DNA of 64,000 bases from Aureimonas sp. AU4 (GCF_001463765.1 NZ_BBWK01000034.1:1-64000); one strand, 5' to 3'. Positions 35,487 through 44,446 are shown, counted from the first letter of the stretch. The notes: generated by a model from the sequence alone, not told the origin. Made by a program: numbers and translations.

Positions 35487-37091
35487 ATGAAGCCCGCGAT
35501 CCTCGGCCTTGCCGCCCTTCTGACCGGTGCGAGCCTGCCGGCCCACGCCTTCGACCTGACGATCCTTCACATCAACGACTTCCACTCGCGCATGGAGCCG
35601 ATCGACAAGTACGACGGCCCCTGCTCGCAGAAGGCGGCGGACGAGAAGAGCTGCTTCGGTGGCATCGCGCGTATCGCGACCGCGATCGAGGCGGCGAAAG
35701 CCCGCGCGGGCAACAAGCCGACGCTCCTTCTCGATGCCGGCGACCAGAGCCAGGGCTCGCTGTTCTACACCTACTACCGGGACAAGGACTCGGCCGAGAT
35801 GATGAACCGCCTCGGCTTCGAGGCGATGGCGGTGGGCAACCACGAGTTCGACGACGGCGTGCCCGTGATCCAGGCGTTTGCCAGCGCCGCCAAGTTTCCC
35901 ATGCTGATGGCCAATGCCGACATGGCGCGCGAGCCGGCGCTGGCCGCGCTGGTGAAGCCCTCCACGATCATCGAGAAGGGCGGCGAGCGGATCGGCCTCA
36001 TCGGCCTGACGCCGCGCGACAACCAGGAGCTGACGGCAGCCGGCAAGTCGATCGACTTCGGCGATCCGGTCGAGGCGGCCAAGCGCGAAGCGGCCAGCCT
36101 CACGGCGCAAGGGGTCAACAAGATCATCCTCGTCAGCCATTCCGGCTACGAGGTCGACAAGCGCCTCGCCGCCGAGGTGCCGGAGATCGACGTGATCGTG
36201 GGCGGCCACTCGCACACGCTTCTGTCCTCCACGGACCCGAAGGCCGCCGGCCCCTATCCGACGATGGTGAAGGGCGCGAGCGGCCGGGACGTCCCGATCG
36301 TCCAGGCCTACGCTTATTCCAAGTATCTCGGCGAGCTGCGCGTCTCCTTCGACGACGAGGGCCGCGTGACGAAGGCGGAAGGGGCGCCGGTCCTTCTCGA
36401 TGCGTCGGTCGCCGAGGACGAGAGCATCAAGGCGCGGGTCGCCGAGCTCGCCAAGCCGCTGGAAGAGATCCGCTCCAAGGTCGTGGCCGAGGCCGCGAAG
36501 CCCATCGACGGCGCGCGAGAGCGCTGCCGCGTCGCGGAATGCGAAGGCGGCAACCTCGTCGCCGACGCGATCCTCGAGCGCACCAAGGACCAGGGCGTGA
36601 CGATCGCCATGGGCAACGGCGGCAACATCCGCGCCTCGATCGATGCCGGCCCCGTCACCATGGGCGAGATCCTGACCGTCCTGCCCTTCCAGAACACGAT
36701 CGCGACCTTCCAGCTGACGGGCGCCGATATCCGGGCGGCGCTCGAGAACGGCGTCAGCCAGGTCGAGGAAACGGCCGGCCGCTTCCCGCAGGTCGCCGGC
36801 CTCCAGTTCGACTGGTCGCGCAAGGGCCAGGCGGGCGTCAGCCGGATCAAGGCGGTGCGGGTGCGGAACGACGCCGGCGAGTGGGTGCCGATCGACCCGG
36901 CCGCGACCTATACGGTCGTGTCCAACAACTTCCTGCGCCAGGGCGGCGACGGCTACAAGGTCTTCGCCGAGAAGGCTGAGAATGCCTACGACTACGGCCC
37001 GAACATGGAGGACGTGGTGGTGGGCTACCTGCAGGCGCAGGGCGGCGCCTACGCACCGCACACGGATGGCCGCATCCGCGAGGTCGACTGA
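35487..37091 (+). CDS. Periplasmic 5'-nucleotidase/metallophosphatase (UshA-like)
   Basis: A 534-residue exported enzyme with a signal peptide (MKPAILGLAALLTGASLPAHA). The N-terminal calcineurin-like domain has ILHINDFHSRM, LLLDAGDQSQGS, AVGNHEFDDG and IIVGGHSHTL-like VIVGGHSHTLL, which supply the two-metal centre. The C-terminal 5'-nucleotidase domain (about 340-534) carries EGGNLVADAIL, MGNGGNIRASI and NNFLRQGGDGY for nucleotide binding. It likely removes phosphate from nucleotides outside the cytoplasm for salvage. Substrate range cannot be read from sequence. Confidence 0.93.
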   Translation: MKPAILGLAALLTGASLPAHAFDLTILHINDFHSRMEPIDKYDGPCSQKAADEKSCFGGIARIATAIEAAKARAGNKPTLLLDAGDQSQGSLFYTYYRDKDSAEMMNRLGFEAMAVGNHEFDDGVPVIQAFASAAKFPMLMANADMAREPALAALVKPSTIIEKGGERIGLIGLTPRDNQELTAAGKSIDFGDPVEAAKREAASLTAQGVNKIILVSHSGYEVDKRLAAEVPEIDVIVGGHSHTLLSSTDPKAAGPYPTMVKGASGRDVPIVQAYAYSKYLGELRVSFDDEGRVTKAEGAPVLLDASVAEDESIKARVAELAKPLEEIRSKVVAEAAKPIDGARERCRVAECEGGNLVADAILERTKDQGVTIAMGNGGNIRASIDAGPVTMGEILTVLPFQNTIATFQLTGADIRAALENGVSQVEETAGRFPQVAGLQFDWSRKGQAGVSRIKAVRVRNDAGEWVPIDPAATYTVVSNNFLRQGGDGYKVFAEKAENAYDYGPNMEDVVVGYLQAQGGAYAPHTDGRIREVD

Positions 37092-37103
37092 ACCACCGCC
37101 CAA

Positions 37104-37148
37104 TGCGCCCCGGCGGCCACGCGCCTTGCGTGTTCCCGGGGCGCATTT
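37104..37148 (+). terminator. Terminator-like hairpin after the 5'-nucleotidase gene
   Basis: TGCGCCCCGG (37104-37113) pairs with CCGGGGCGCA (37136-37145). The loop holds an inner CACGC/GCGTG hairpin, and TTT follows. It separates this gene from the SPFH gene. Confidence 0.65.
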
Positions 37149-37206
37149 CCCGCAGCGATGGGATAGAAGCCCCCTGATCGGAACGAGCGGAAGGAAACGG
37201 GACGAC

Positions 37207-38226
37207 ATGCTGGAGACCATCGGCCTTGGCGGCATTCTCGTCGTCGTTCTCCTGTTCGTGGCGGTCGTGGTAGTCGCCTCGACGGTCAAGATCGTGCCGC
37301 AGGGCTACAACTACACGGTCGAGAACTTCGGGCGCTACGTGCGAACGCTGACGCCCGGCCTCAACCTGATCACGCCCTTCGTGGAGCGGATCGGGCACAA
37401 GATGAACATGATGGAGCAGGTGCTCGACGTGCCGACCCAGGAGGTCATCACACGCGACAACGCTTCCGTCGCCGCCGACGGCGTCGCCTTCTACCAGATC
37501 CTCGACGCGTCCAGCGCCGCCTACGAGGTGTCGAACCTCAAATACGCCGTCCTCAACCTCGTGATGACGAACCTTCGCTCGGTCATGGGCTCGATGGACC
37601 TCGACGACCTCCTGTCGAACCGCGACACGATCTCGGAGCGCATCCTGCGCGTGGTCGATCAGGCCGCGCACGGCTGGGGCATCAAGATCACGCGCATCGA
37701 GATCAAGGACATCAATCCCCCGAAGAACCTCGTGGACTCCATGGCGCGCCAGATGATGGCGGAGCGCGAGAAGCGCGCCGAGATCCTCGAGGCGGAGGGC
37801 AAGCGCAACGCCCAGATCCTGAAGGCGGAAGGTCAGAAGCAGGCGCAGATCCTCGAGGCCGAGGGCAAGCGCGAGGCGGCCTTCCGCGAGGCCGAGGCGC
37901 GCGAGCGGCTCGCCGAGGCCGAGGCCAAGGCGACGCGGCTCGTCTCGGAGGCGATCGCGAGCGGCGACGTCCAGGCCATCAACTACTTCGTCGCCCAGCG
38001 CTACACCGACGCGCTCGCGAAGATCGCGTCGGCGCCCAACCAGCGCGTCGTCCTGATGCCGCTGGAGGCCTCCTCCGTGATCGGCGCGATCGGCGGCATC
38101 GCCGAGATCGCGCGGGCGACCTTCCCCGAGGCGCCGGAGCGCACCTCGGCTCCTGTCAGCCCGCGGCCGGCGGCCTCGCCGGTCCCGCGCATGCCGAATT
38201 TCGCGGTGCCGCCGCAGGGAGACTGA
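37207..38226 (+). CDS. SPFH-domain (stomatin/QmcA-like) membrane protein
   Basis: A 339-residue protein with one N-terminal membrane helix (GGILVVVLLFVAVVVVASTV), a band-7/SPFH domain (VPQGYNYTVENFGRYVRTLTPGLN onward) and a long coiled coil (EREKRAEILEAEGKRNAQIL). A Pro-rich C-terminal tail ends in RMPNFAVPPQGD. These proteins oligomerise into membrane scaffolds tied to quality control by FtsH-like proteases. It is followed after 6 bp by an NfeD-type gene; the SPFH/NfeD pair is a classic two-gene operon. Start ATG 37207. Confidence 0.94.
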   Translation: MLETIGLGGILVVVLLFVAVVVVASTVKIVPQGYNYTVENFGRYVRTLTPGLNLITPFVERIGHKMNMMEQVLDVPTQEVITRDNASVAADGVAFYQILDASSAAYEVSNLKYAVLNLVMTNLRSVMGSMDLDDLLSNRDTISERILRVVDQAAHGWGIKITRIEIKDINPPKNLVDSMARQMMAEREKRAEILEAEGKRNAQILKAEGQKQAQILEAEGKREAAFREAEARERLAEAEAKATRLVSEAIASGDVQAINYFVAQRYTDALAKIASAPNQRVVLMPLEASSVIGAIGGIAEIARATFPEAPERTSAPVSPRPAASPVPRMPNFAVPPQGD

Positions 38227-38232
38227 GCCGCC

Positions 38233-38694
38233 ATGGCCGAGTTCATGACGAGCACGGGCTGGTGGATCGCCGGGCTCCTGCTGCTCGGCGCCGAGGTCTT
38301 CGCGCCGGGCGTCTATCTCCTGTTCTTCGGCATCGCCGCCTTGGTGATCGGCCTCAACGCGCTGATCGTGCCGGACCTGTCCTGGCAGAGCCAGGTGATC
38401 GGCTTCGCCGTGGTCTCGGCCGCCGTCACGCTGGTCGGCCACCGCTGGTACGGACAGCGCCGCCCGGCGCGCGAGGGCGCCTCGCCGGAGCCGAACCGGG
38501 GCGCGGCACGCCTTGTCGGACGCCACGCCGTGGTCAGCGAGGCGATCCGCGGCGGGCGCGGCCGGGTCGCGATCGAGGACGGCTGGTGGATCGCGGAAGG
38601 GCCGGACCTGCCGGCCGGCACCGCCGTGCGCGTGACCGGTGCGGAAGGGTCGGTCCTGCGCGTCGCCCCGGAGCCGGGCGCCGGCGACGGCTGA
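38233..38694 (+). CDS. NfeD-family membrane protein
   Basis: A 153-residue partner of the SPFH protein. Two or three helices (WWIAGLLLLGAEVFAPGVYLLFFGIAALVIG and VIGFAVVSAAVTLVG, cut here) precede a C-terminal OB-fold domain: LVGRHAVVSEAIRGGRGRVAIEDGWW and GTAVRVTGAEGSVLRV. The short form lacks the ClpP-like serine protease domain of long NfeD proteins. The OB domain binds the SPFH C-terminus in known cases. It is 6 bp downstream of the SPFH gene and clearly co-transcribed. Confidence 0.93.
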   Translation: MAEFMTSTGWWIAGLLLLGAEVFAPGVYLLFFGIAALVIGLNALIVPDLSWQSQVIGFAVVSAAVTLVGHRWYGQRRPAREGASPEPNRGAARLVGRHAVVSEAIRGGRGRVAIEDGWWIAEGPDLPAGTAVRVTGAEGSVLRVAPEPGAGDG

Positions 38695-38759
38695 ACGCCC
38701 GGAGCCCGTCCGCTGAACCCCGGTTCACCGGACCGGCTCCAGCTTCTTGCTTTGTCGCG

Positions 38760-40004
38760 TTACCCGCGCTCGGTCAGGAGCACGCGATGGTCGAGCAGGA
38801 ACTTGGCGAAGAAGGGCAGGCTCGCCGAGCCGACCTCGCGCGCCGAGCGCCCGATCGTGCCCTCCCGCACGCCGACCGGCGACAGGCCGCGCCGCTCCAT
38901 TCCCTCCAGCGCTTGCGCGACCGCCTCGACGAGCCGGGCCCGCACGTTCGCGGGAAACGAGCCGTCGATCACGGCGTGCTCGAAGTCGTAGACGGCGGTG
39001 GCGGAGGTGACGGCCTCGGCGAGCCCTTGCGCGGCGGTGGCGATCCAGCCGTCGAGCGCGGGCCCGAGGCCTGACCAGTCCGCGTCGCGCCGCCAGAGGT
39101 CGACGCCCTCGCCGCCCTCGTCCTCCACCATGCGCTCCAGGACATGGATCGAGGCGGCGTGGATGAGCTGGACGCGGCCCTGCCCGCCCGGGCCCGCAAC
39201 CGGCATGGAGCCGAGCGCCCCGGCATTGCCGAGCCGCCCCGCCACGAGGCTGCCGTCGATCACGATGCCTCCGCCGACGAACGCCCCGACGAAGAAATAG
39301 ACGTAGTCGGCCGAGGGCTGCCGGCCGAAGGCCTGCTCGGCGCCGCAGGCGGCGGTCACGTCGTTGGCGAGGAAGACGGTCTCGCCCGTCAGCGCCGCGA
39401 TCTCGGCCGCCGTGTCGAGGTCGCGCCACGCGTCCAGCTCCTCGACCGGCGCGCCGTTCGCTTCGACCCAGGACCAGAGCTCGAACGGCAGGCCGACGCC
39501 GAGGCCCGCGATGCGCGGGCGCAGCTTTGCGGGCAGCGTCGCGCGCAACTCGCCCGCCGCCTCCGCCACGAAGCGCAGGATGTCGTCGCGCCGCGGGTAG
39601 CGGTAGAGGATCGCCCGGCTCTCGCGCACGCTGCCCACGAAGTCCATGAGCACCATCTCGCTGGTGCGCCGCCCGAGCTTCAGGCCGAGCGAGAAGGCGC
39701 CGTCCGGGTCGAGGCGCATGGGAACCGAGGGCTGGCCGACGCGCCCGCGCCGCGGCTCGCCGGGCAGTACGAGCCCGTCGCGCTCGAGCTGGCGCATGAT
39801 CACGGACGCGGTCTGCGGCGAGAGGCCCGAAAGGCGGGCGATCTCGCTCTTGGCCAGAGCCCCGTGCCGTCGAATCAGCGACAGGACCGCCCGTTCGTTG
39901 TGCGCGCGAAGGCTGGCCTGATTCGAGCCGCGCAGGGTGCCGTCCGCCCCTTCCAAAGGGCGCGGCAGCTCTATCTCCAAGGCGCGCAAGGCGTCCTCCG
40001 CCAC
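38760..40004 (-). CDS. frcR: ROK-family transcriptional regulator, probable FrcR
   Basis: A 414-residue repressor-type ROK protein. The N-terminal winged helix (LIRRHGALAKSEIARLSGLSPQTASVIMRQL, split) binds DNA. The ROK sugar domain follows, with VFLANDVTAACGAEQAFG, FVGAFVGGGIVIDGSLVAG and GNAGALGSMPV; the usual Cys-rich ROK zinc motif is not evident. I start at GTG 40004, which has GGGGAGG at proper spacing; a TTG at 40070 lies inside the operator-like repeat and is rejected. The gene is divergent from frcBCA, as frcR is in rhizobia, so control of fructose-type sugar uptake is likely. Confidence 0.85.
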   Translation of the reverse strand: MAEDALRALEIELPRPLEGADGTLRGSNQASLRAHNERAVLSLIRRHGALAKSEIARLSGLSPQTASVIMRQLERDGLVLPGEPRRGRVGQPSVPMRLDPDGAFSLGLKLGRRTSEMVLMDFVGSVRESRAILYRYPRRDDILRFVAEAAGELRATLPAKLRPRIAGLGVGLPFELWSWVEANGAPVEELDAWRDLDTAAEIAALTGETVFLANDVTAACGAEQAFGRQPSADYVYFFVGAFVGGGIVIDGSLVAGRLGNAGALGSMPVAGPGGQGRVQLIHAASIHVLERMVEDEGGEGVDLWRRDADWSGLGPALDGWIATAAQGLAEAVTSATAVYDFEHAVIDGSFPANVRARLVEAVAQALEGMERRGLSPVGVREGTIGRSAREVGSASLPFFAKFLLDHRVLLTERG

Positions 40005-40064
40005 GTGGTCCTCCCCGTCTCTTGCGGACGTCGTGGGGCAAGGGTTCGACCCTCCGGCATGAAC

Positions 40065-40101
40065 TGTCAATAAATAAATCCTCGTGAGTTATCGATTGAC
40101 A
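40065..40101. promoter_or_regulatory. Inverted repeat between frcR and frcB, operator/promoter candidate
   Basis: TGTCAATAAATAA (40065-40077) and TTATCGATTGACA (40089-40101) are 13-bp arms that match at 11 positions across an 11-bp spacer. Each arm carries a perfect TTGACA -35 hexamer facing its own gene, frcR on the minus strand and frcB on the plus strand. A ROK dimer bound here would cover both promoters. -10 boxes are weak; TCAGAT at 40119-40124 is the best for frcB. This A/T-rich patch stands out from its surroundings. Confidence 0.65.
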
Positions 40102-40226
40102 AGGGCTATCCCAGTTTGTCAGATCGCGTCGAAGGGTGCGGGCGAGGAGGTTCGCATCCAGCCGCACCGGGTGTCCTTCGCTTGCCGCGGGCCCCGCTCG
40201 GCTGTCTTCCGGGAGGATGTTCCATC

Positions 40227-41258
40227 GTGCAGCTTCGTCAGCTTCTCGCTTCCGCCGCGCTGGGCGCGCTGGGTCTCGCCGCCCTGGTCGCGCCGGCCGC
40301 GGCCCAGTCGCCGATCACGGTCTGCCTGATCACCAAGACCGACACCAACCCATTCTTCGTGAAGATGAAGGAAGGCGCCGAGGCGAAGGCCAAGGAGCTC
40401 GGCATCAAGCTGCAGAGCTATGCCGGCCGGGTCGACGGCGATTCCGACAGCCAGGTGCAGGCGATCGAGAGCTGCATCGCGGGCGGCGCCAAGGGCATCC
40501 TGATCGCGGCCTCCGACACCAAGGGCATCGTTCCGACCGTGCAGAAGGCGCGCGACGCCGGCCTCATCGTGATCGCGCTCGACACGCCGCTGGAGCCCCT
40601 CACCTCGGCCGACGCCACGTTCGCGACCGACAACTACGAGGCGGGAGTCCTGATCGGCCAGTGGGCCAAGGCCAAGATGGGCGCCGAGGCGGCCAACGCG
40701 AAGATCGCCTTCCTCGACCTCACCCCCCAGCAGCCCTCCGTCGCGGTCCTGCGCGACCAGGGCTTCATGGAGGGCTTCGGCATCGACGTGAAGAACAAGG
40801 ACGTGGTGGGCGACGAGGACGACAAGCGCATCGTCGGGCACGACATCACCAACGGCAACGAGGAAGGCGGCCGCCAGGCCATGGAGAACCTTCTCCAGAA
40901 GGACCCCGGCATCAACCTCGTCTACACGATCAACGAGCCGGCCGCGGCCGGCGCCTACGAGGCGCTGAAGGGTCTCGGCCTCGGCGGCAAGGTGACGATC
41001 GTCTCGGTGGACGGCGGCTGCCCGGGCATCGCCAACGTCAAGGACGGCGTGATCGGCGCGACCTCGATGCAGTATCCGCTGAAGATGGCCTCGCAGGGCG
41101 TCGAGGCGGTGAAGCGCTTCGCCGAGTCGGGCGAGAAGCCGAAGGCGTCCGAGGGCCTCCAGATCACCAACACCGGCGTCGACCTCGTGACCGACCAGCC
41201 CGCCCAGGGCGTGAAGTCCATGGACTCGGCGGCGGCCGCCAAGGCCTGCTGGGGTTGA
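40227..41258 (+). CDS. frcB: Sugar ABC-transporter binding protein FrcB
   Basis: A 343-residue periplasmic protein of the ribose/fructose-binding (family 4, LacI-like) class. It starts with GTG 40227 behind a GGGAGG site and has a signal peptide ending near APAAAQS. The mature protein begins [23 protein letters not shown], the typical first strand and sugar pocket; [22 protein letters not shown] and [13 protein letters not shown] fit the FrcB branch, which binds fructose and in rhizobia also ribose and mannose. It is first of the frcBCA operon, and a long structured spacer separates it from frcC. Confidence 0.93.
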   Translation: MQLRQLLASAALGALGLAALVAPAAAQSPITVCLITKTDTNPFFVKMKEGAEAKAKELGIKLQSYAGRVDGDSDSQVQAIESCIAGGAKGILIAASDTKGIVPTVQKARDAGLIVIALDTPLEPLTSADATFATDNYEAGVLIGQWAKAKMGAEAANAKIAFLDLTPQQPSVAVLRDQGFMEGFGIDVKNKDVVGDEDDKRIVGHDITNGNEEGGRQAMENLLQKDPGINLVYTINEPAAAGAYEALKGLGLGGKVTIVSVDGGCPGIANVKDGVIGATSMQYPLKMASQGVEAVKRFAESGEKPKASEGLQITNTGVDLVTDQPAQGVKSMDSAAAAKACWG

Positions 41259-41267
41259 AGGATGTCC

Positions 41268-41447
41268 GCAGGGGTTTCACCCCTGCACTCCGACCAGGGA
41301 ACATGATGTCCCCTGGACCCCTCTTCTCTTGAAGAGTGTTCGATCCGGGCGGGGGCCGACGACTCCCGCCCGGATCGAAGAGACCCATCAAAAGAAAAGA
41401 AGGGTCCGGGAAGTCCTTCCCGGATGGGGTCCGGGGCGATAGCCCCG
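41268..41447 (-). repeat. Structured frcB-frcC spacer including inverted repeat copy C (core 41388-41447)
   Basis: Five hairpins in a row: GCAGGGG/CCCCTGC (41268-41286), CCAGGG/CCCTGG (41294-41316), a 13-bp perfect CGATCCGGGCGGG/CCCGCCCGGATCG (41341-41377), TCCGGGAAG/CTTCCCGGA (41405-41424) and CGGGGC/GCCCCG (41432-41447). The last two plus AAAAGAAAAGAAGGG are the reverse complement of the copy A and B core. On the frc mRNA this could protect the frcB 3' end and lower frcCA expression, as REP elements do in malE-malF. Confidence 0.75.
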
Positions 41448-41480
41448 CCGGAGCCCCGAGCACCAGGGAGGCTTCACGCC

Positions 41481-42554
41481 ATGAGTGAGACGACCCGCAA
41501 GGGGAGCGACTTCGAGCAGGGGCTGGCGAACAGCGACACGCGGGTTGCGGACTTCTCCGCGCGCGGGCGCACGCCGCTCCAGCATCTCCAGCACTTCCTG
41601 CACGGCAACCCGACCATGGTGCCGGTGATCGTGCTGCTCTTCGGCATTCTGGTGTTCGGCCTCCTGATCGGCGGCCGGTTCTTCAACGCCTTCACGATGA
41701 CGCTGATCCTTCAGCAGGTGGCGATCGTGGGCATCGTCGGCGTCGCGCAGACCCTGATCATTCTCACGGCCGGCATCGATCTCTCGGTCGGCGCCATCAT
41801 GGTCTTGAGCTCGGTGATCATGGGCAACCTGGCCGTGGTGAACGGCGTGCCGGCGCCGCTGGCCCTCACGATCGGCCTCGCAGTCGGCACGCTCTGCGGC
41901 GCCATCAACGGCTTCCTCGTGGCGCGCGTGCGCCTGCCGCCCTTCATCGTGACGCTGGGCACCTGGTTCATCTTCGAGGCCGTCAACTTCATCTACACGC
42001 AGAACGCCACGATCCGCGCGCAGGACGTCGAGGCGGCCGCGCCCATGCTGCAGTTCCTGGGTAAGAGCTTCCAGATCGGCGGCGCGGTGTTCACCTACGC
42101 GGTGGTGGCGGCGCTCGGGCTCGTCGCGGTCTTCTACTACATCCTGAACTACACGGCCTGGGGACGGCATGTGTACGCGATCGGCGACGACGAAGACGCC
42201 GCGCGCCTGTCGGGCATCCGCTCCACCCGCGTCCTGACGTCGGTCTACGCGGTCTCGGGCCTCATCTGCGCCTTCGCCGGCTGGGCCCTGATCGGGCGCA
42301 TCGGCTCGGTGTCGCCGACCTCGGGCACGGAGGCGAACATCCAGGCCATCACGGCCGTGGTGATCGGCGGCACCTCGCTCTTCGGCGGGCGTGGCTCGGT
42401 GCTCGGCACGATGGTCGGCGCGCTCATCGTCGGCGTCTTCGCCATGGGCCTGCGCATCTACGGGACCGACCCGCAGTGGACGCGCCTCGCGGTCGGCGCC
42501 CTCATCATCCTGGCGGTCGCGGCCGACCAGTGGATCCGGAAGGTCTCGGCGTAA
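41481..42554 (+). CDS. frcC: Sugar ABC-transporter permease FrcC
   Basis: A 357-residue inner-membrane permease of the BPD_transp_2 (RbsC) class. A cytoplasmic N-terminus of about 50 residues leads to eight to ten helices. QTLIILTAGIDLSVGAIMVLSS is the signature of ribose-type permeases, and AVVIGGTSLFGGRGSVLGTMVGA the coupling motif facing the ATPase. ATG 41481 follows a GGGAGG site. Its TAA shares a base with the ATG of frcA (TAATG), so the two are coupled. It forms the channel for sugar delivered by FrcB. Confidence 0.94.
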   Translation: MSETTRKGSDFEQGLANSDTRVADFSARGRTPLQHLQHFLHGNPTMVPVIVLLFGILVFGLLIGGRFFNAFTMTLILQQVAIVGIVGVAQTLIILTAGIDLSVGAIMVLSSVIMGNLAVVNGVPAPLALTIGLAVGTLCGAINGFLVARVRLPPFIVTLGTWFIFEAVNFIYTQNATIRAQDVEAAAPMLQFLGKSFQIGGAVFTYAVVAALGLVAVFYYILNYTAWGRHVYAIGDDEDAARLSGIRSTRVLTSVYAVSGLICAFAGWALIGRIGSVSPTSGTEANIQAITAVVIGGTSLFGGRGSVLGTMVGALIVGVFAMGLRIYGTDPQWTRLAVGALIILAVAADQWIRKVSA

Positions 42555-43345
42555 TGGCACATCTCGGCAATCAGCCCGTGCTGCAGGCACGGGGTCTTTC
42601 GAAGCGCTACGGCCGCGTGGTCGCGATCGACAACGCCGACTTCGACCTCTATCCCGGCGAAATCCTCGCCGTGATCGGCGACAACGGCGCGGGCAAGTCG
42701 ACCTTGATCAAGGCCCTGTCGGGCGCCGTCACGCCGGACGCGGGCGAGATCAAGCTCGACGGGCAGGTCGCGAACTTCGCAAACCCGCAGGCCGCGCGCG
42801 ACGCCGGCATCGAGACGGTGTACCAGCAGCTCGCGCTCTCGCCGGCTCTCTCGATCGCCGACAACATGTTCCTCGGCCGCGAGATGCGGCGCTCGGGGCC
42901 GCTCGGCACCTACCTGCGCATGCTCGACAAGCCCTCCATGCGCCGCATCGCGCGCGAGAAGCTGAACGAGCTCGGCCTCATGACCATCCAGAACATCGAC
43001 CAGCCGGTGGAAACGCTGTCGGGCGGCCAGCGGCAGGGCGTGGCGGTGGCGCGAGCCGCCGCCTTCGGCTCCAAGGTGCTGATCCTCGACGAGCCGACGG
43101 CCGCGCTCGGCGTGAAGGAGTCGCGCAAAGTTCTCGACCTCATCCTCGAGGTACGCTCGCGCGGCCTGCCGATCGTGCTCATCTCGCACAACATGCCGCA
43201 CGTCTTCGAGATCGCCGATCGCATCCACATCCACCGCCTGTCGAAGCGGCTCTGCGTGGTGGACCCGAAAAGCATCTCCATGTCGGACGCGGTCGCGCTG
43301 ATGACCGGCGCCAAGACGCCCGAGGCCGAGATGATGGCGGCCTGA
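42554..43345 (+). CDS. frcA: Sugar ABC-transporter ATPase FrcA
   Basis: A 263-residue single-domain ATPase. IGDNGAGKSTLIKAL is Walker A, ETLSGGQRQGVAVARA the ABC signature, VLILDEPTAALG Walker B, and VLISHNMPHVFEI the switch His. One nucleotide-binding domain is typical of the Frc system, unlike two-domain RbsA/XylG proteins, so it acts as a homodimer. The ATG overlaps the frcC stop. No frcK kinase gene follows; the next gene is convergent and a strong terminator lies between. Confidence 0.95.
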   Translation: MAHLGNQPVLQARGLSKRYGRVVAIDNADFDLYPGEILAVIGDNGAGKSTLIKALSGAVTPDAGEIKLDGQVANFANPQAARDAGIETVYQQLALSPALSIADNMFLGREMRRSGPLGTYLRMLDKPSMRRIAREKLNELGLMTIQNIDQPVETLSGGQRQGVAVARAAAFGSKVLILDEPTAALGVKESRKVLDLILEVRSRGLPIVLISHNMPHVFEIADRIHIHRLSKRLCVVDPKSISMSDAVALMTGAKTPEAEMMAA

Positions 43346-43367
43346 GACGACAGGGCCGAAATGCGAA

Positions 43368-43393
43368 AAGGGCCGGTCCAGGGACCGGCCCTT
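43368..43393. terminator. Bidirectional terminator between frcA and oppF
   Basis: AAGGGCCGGTCC (43368-43379) pairs with GGACCGGCCCTT (43382-43393), leaving a tiny loop after fraying. The A/T ends give short U runs on both strands. It sits between convergent operons. Confidence 0.85.
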
Positions 43394-43399
43394 CTTCGT

Positions 43400-44446
43400 T
43401 CAGCCCGCCAGCGCTTCCAGCGCCGGAGCCTCCTTGGCCTTCATGCGCCGCGCCGCCTCTTCGCCCGCGAAGTGGCAGGCGGCCTCGTGGGCGGCCTCCA
43501 CCGCGCGTAGCTGCGGCGGGTCCGTGGCGCAGATCTCTTCCGCGATCGGGCAGCGCGTGCGGAAGGCGCAGCCGGACGGCGGGTTCACCGGCGAGGGCGG
43601 ATCGCCCTGGAGGACGGTTCGCTTGCGGGTGCGCGCGATGGCGGGGTCGGGAATGGGCGCCGCCGACAAGAGCGCACGGCTATAGGGATGGGCCGGCCGC
43701 TCGAACACGGCGGCACGCGGCCCCGTCTCCACCACGCGCCCGAGATACAGGACGAGGATGCGGTCGGAGACGAGGCGTACCACCGACAGGTCGTGGCTGA
43801 TGAAGATCAGCGTCAGGCCGCGCCGCTCACGCAGATCGCGAAGGAGGTTCACGATCTGCGCCTGGATCGAGACGTCGAGCGCCGAGACCGGCTCGTCGCA
43901 GACGATGAGCTTGGGCTCGGTGACGATGGCGCGCGCGATGCCGATGCGCTGCGCCTGGCCGCCCGAGAACTCGTGCGGGTAGCGGTTGATCATCTCGCGC
44001 ACGAGGCCGACCTCGGCCATGACCTTCTCGACGCGGGCGCGACGCTCGGTGCGGCTGAGGTTCGGCTCGGCGACGCGCAGGGGCTCGGCGATGATGTCGC
44101 CCACCGTCATGCGCGGGTCGAGCGAGGCGATCGGGTCCTGGAAGATGATCGACAGGTCTCGCCGCGCCCGGCGCATGTCGGCGGCCGAGAGCTCGGTCAG
44201 CTCGCGGCCCTGCCAGACGACCTTGCCTTCCGTCGGTTCGACGAGGCGCAGGATCGAGCGGCCGAGCGTGGACTTGCCGCAACCCGACTCGCCGACGACG
44301 CCGAGCGTCTCGCCCTCGCGCACCGAGAAGGAGACGTCGTTCACCGCCTTGAGGGTCTGGGTCTTGGAGAAAAGGCCCTTGCCGCGCAGCGTGAAGCGGG
44401 TCGACAGGTTCCGCACGTCGAGGATGGGCGTTCCGGTCTCAGACAT
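43400..44446 (-). CDS. oppF: Oligopeptide ABC-transporter ATPase OppF
   Basis: A 348-residue ATPase. VVGESGCGKSTLGRSILR is Walker A, HEFSGGQAQRIGIARAI the signature, LIVCDEPVSALDVSIQAQ Walker B and FISHDLSVV the switch. The C-terminal oligopeptide extension (PSGCAFRTRCP, then CATDPPQL) has the Cys pattern that in related enzymes binds an iron-sulfur cluster. ATG 44446 overlaps the oppD 3' end by 8 bp. It is last in the oppABCDF order and powers peptide uptake with OppD. Confidence 0.95.
   Translation of the reverse strand: MSETGTPILDVRNLSTRFTLRGKGLFSKTQTLKAVNDVSFSVREGETLGVVGESGCGKSTLGRSILRLVEPTEGKVVWQGRELTELSAADMRRARRDLSIIFQDPIASLDPRMTVGDIIAEPLRVAEPNLSRTERRARVEKVMAEVGLVREMINRYPHEFSGGQAQRIGIARAIVTEPKLIVCDEPVSALDVSIQAQIVNLLRDLRERRGLTLIFISHDLSVVRLVSDRILVLYLGRVVETGPRAAVFERPAHPYSRALLSAAPIPDPAIARTRKRTVLQGDPPSPVNPPSGCAFRTRCPIAEEICATDPPQLRAVEAAHEAACHFAGEEAARRMKAKEAPALEALAG

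Noticed and set aside
40005-40070. Earlier TTG start for the ROK regulator
   Set aside because: It would lie inside the operator-like repeat and has no ribosome site, whereas GTG 40004 has GGGGAGG at correct spacing.
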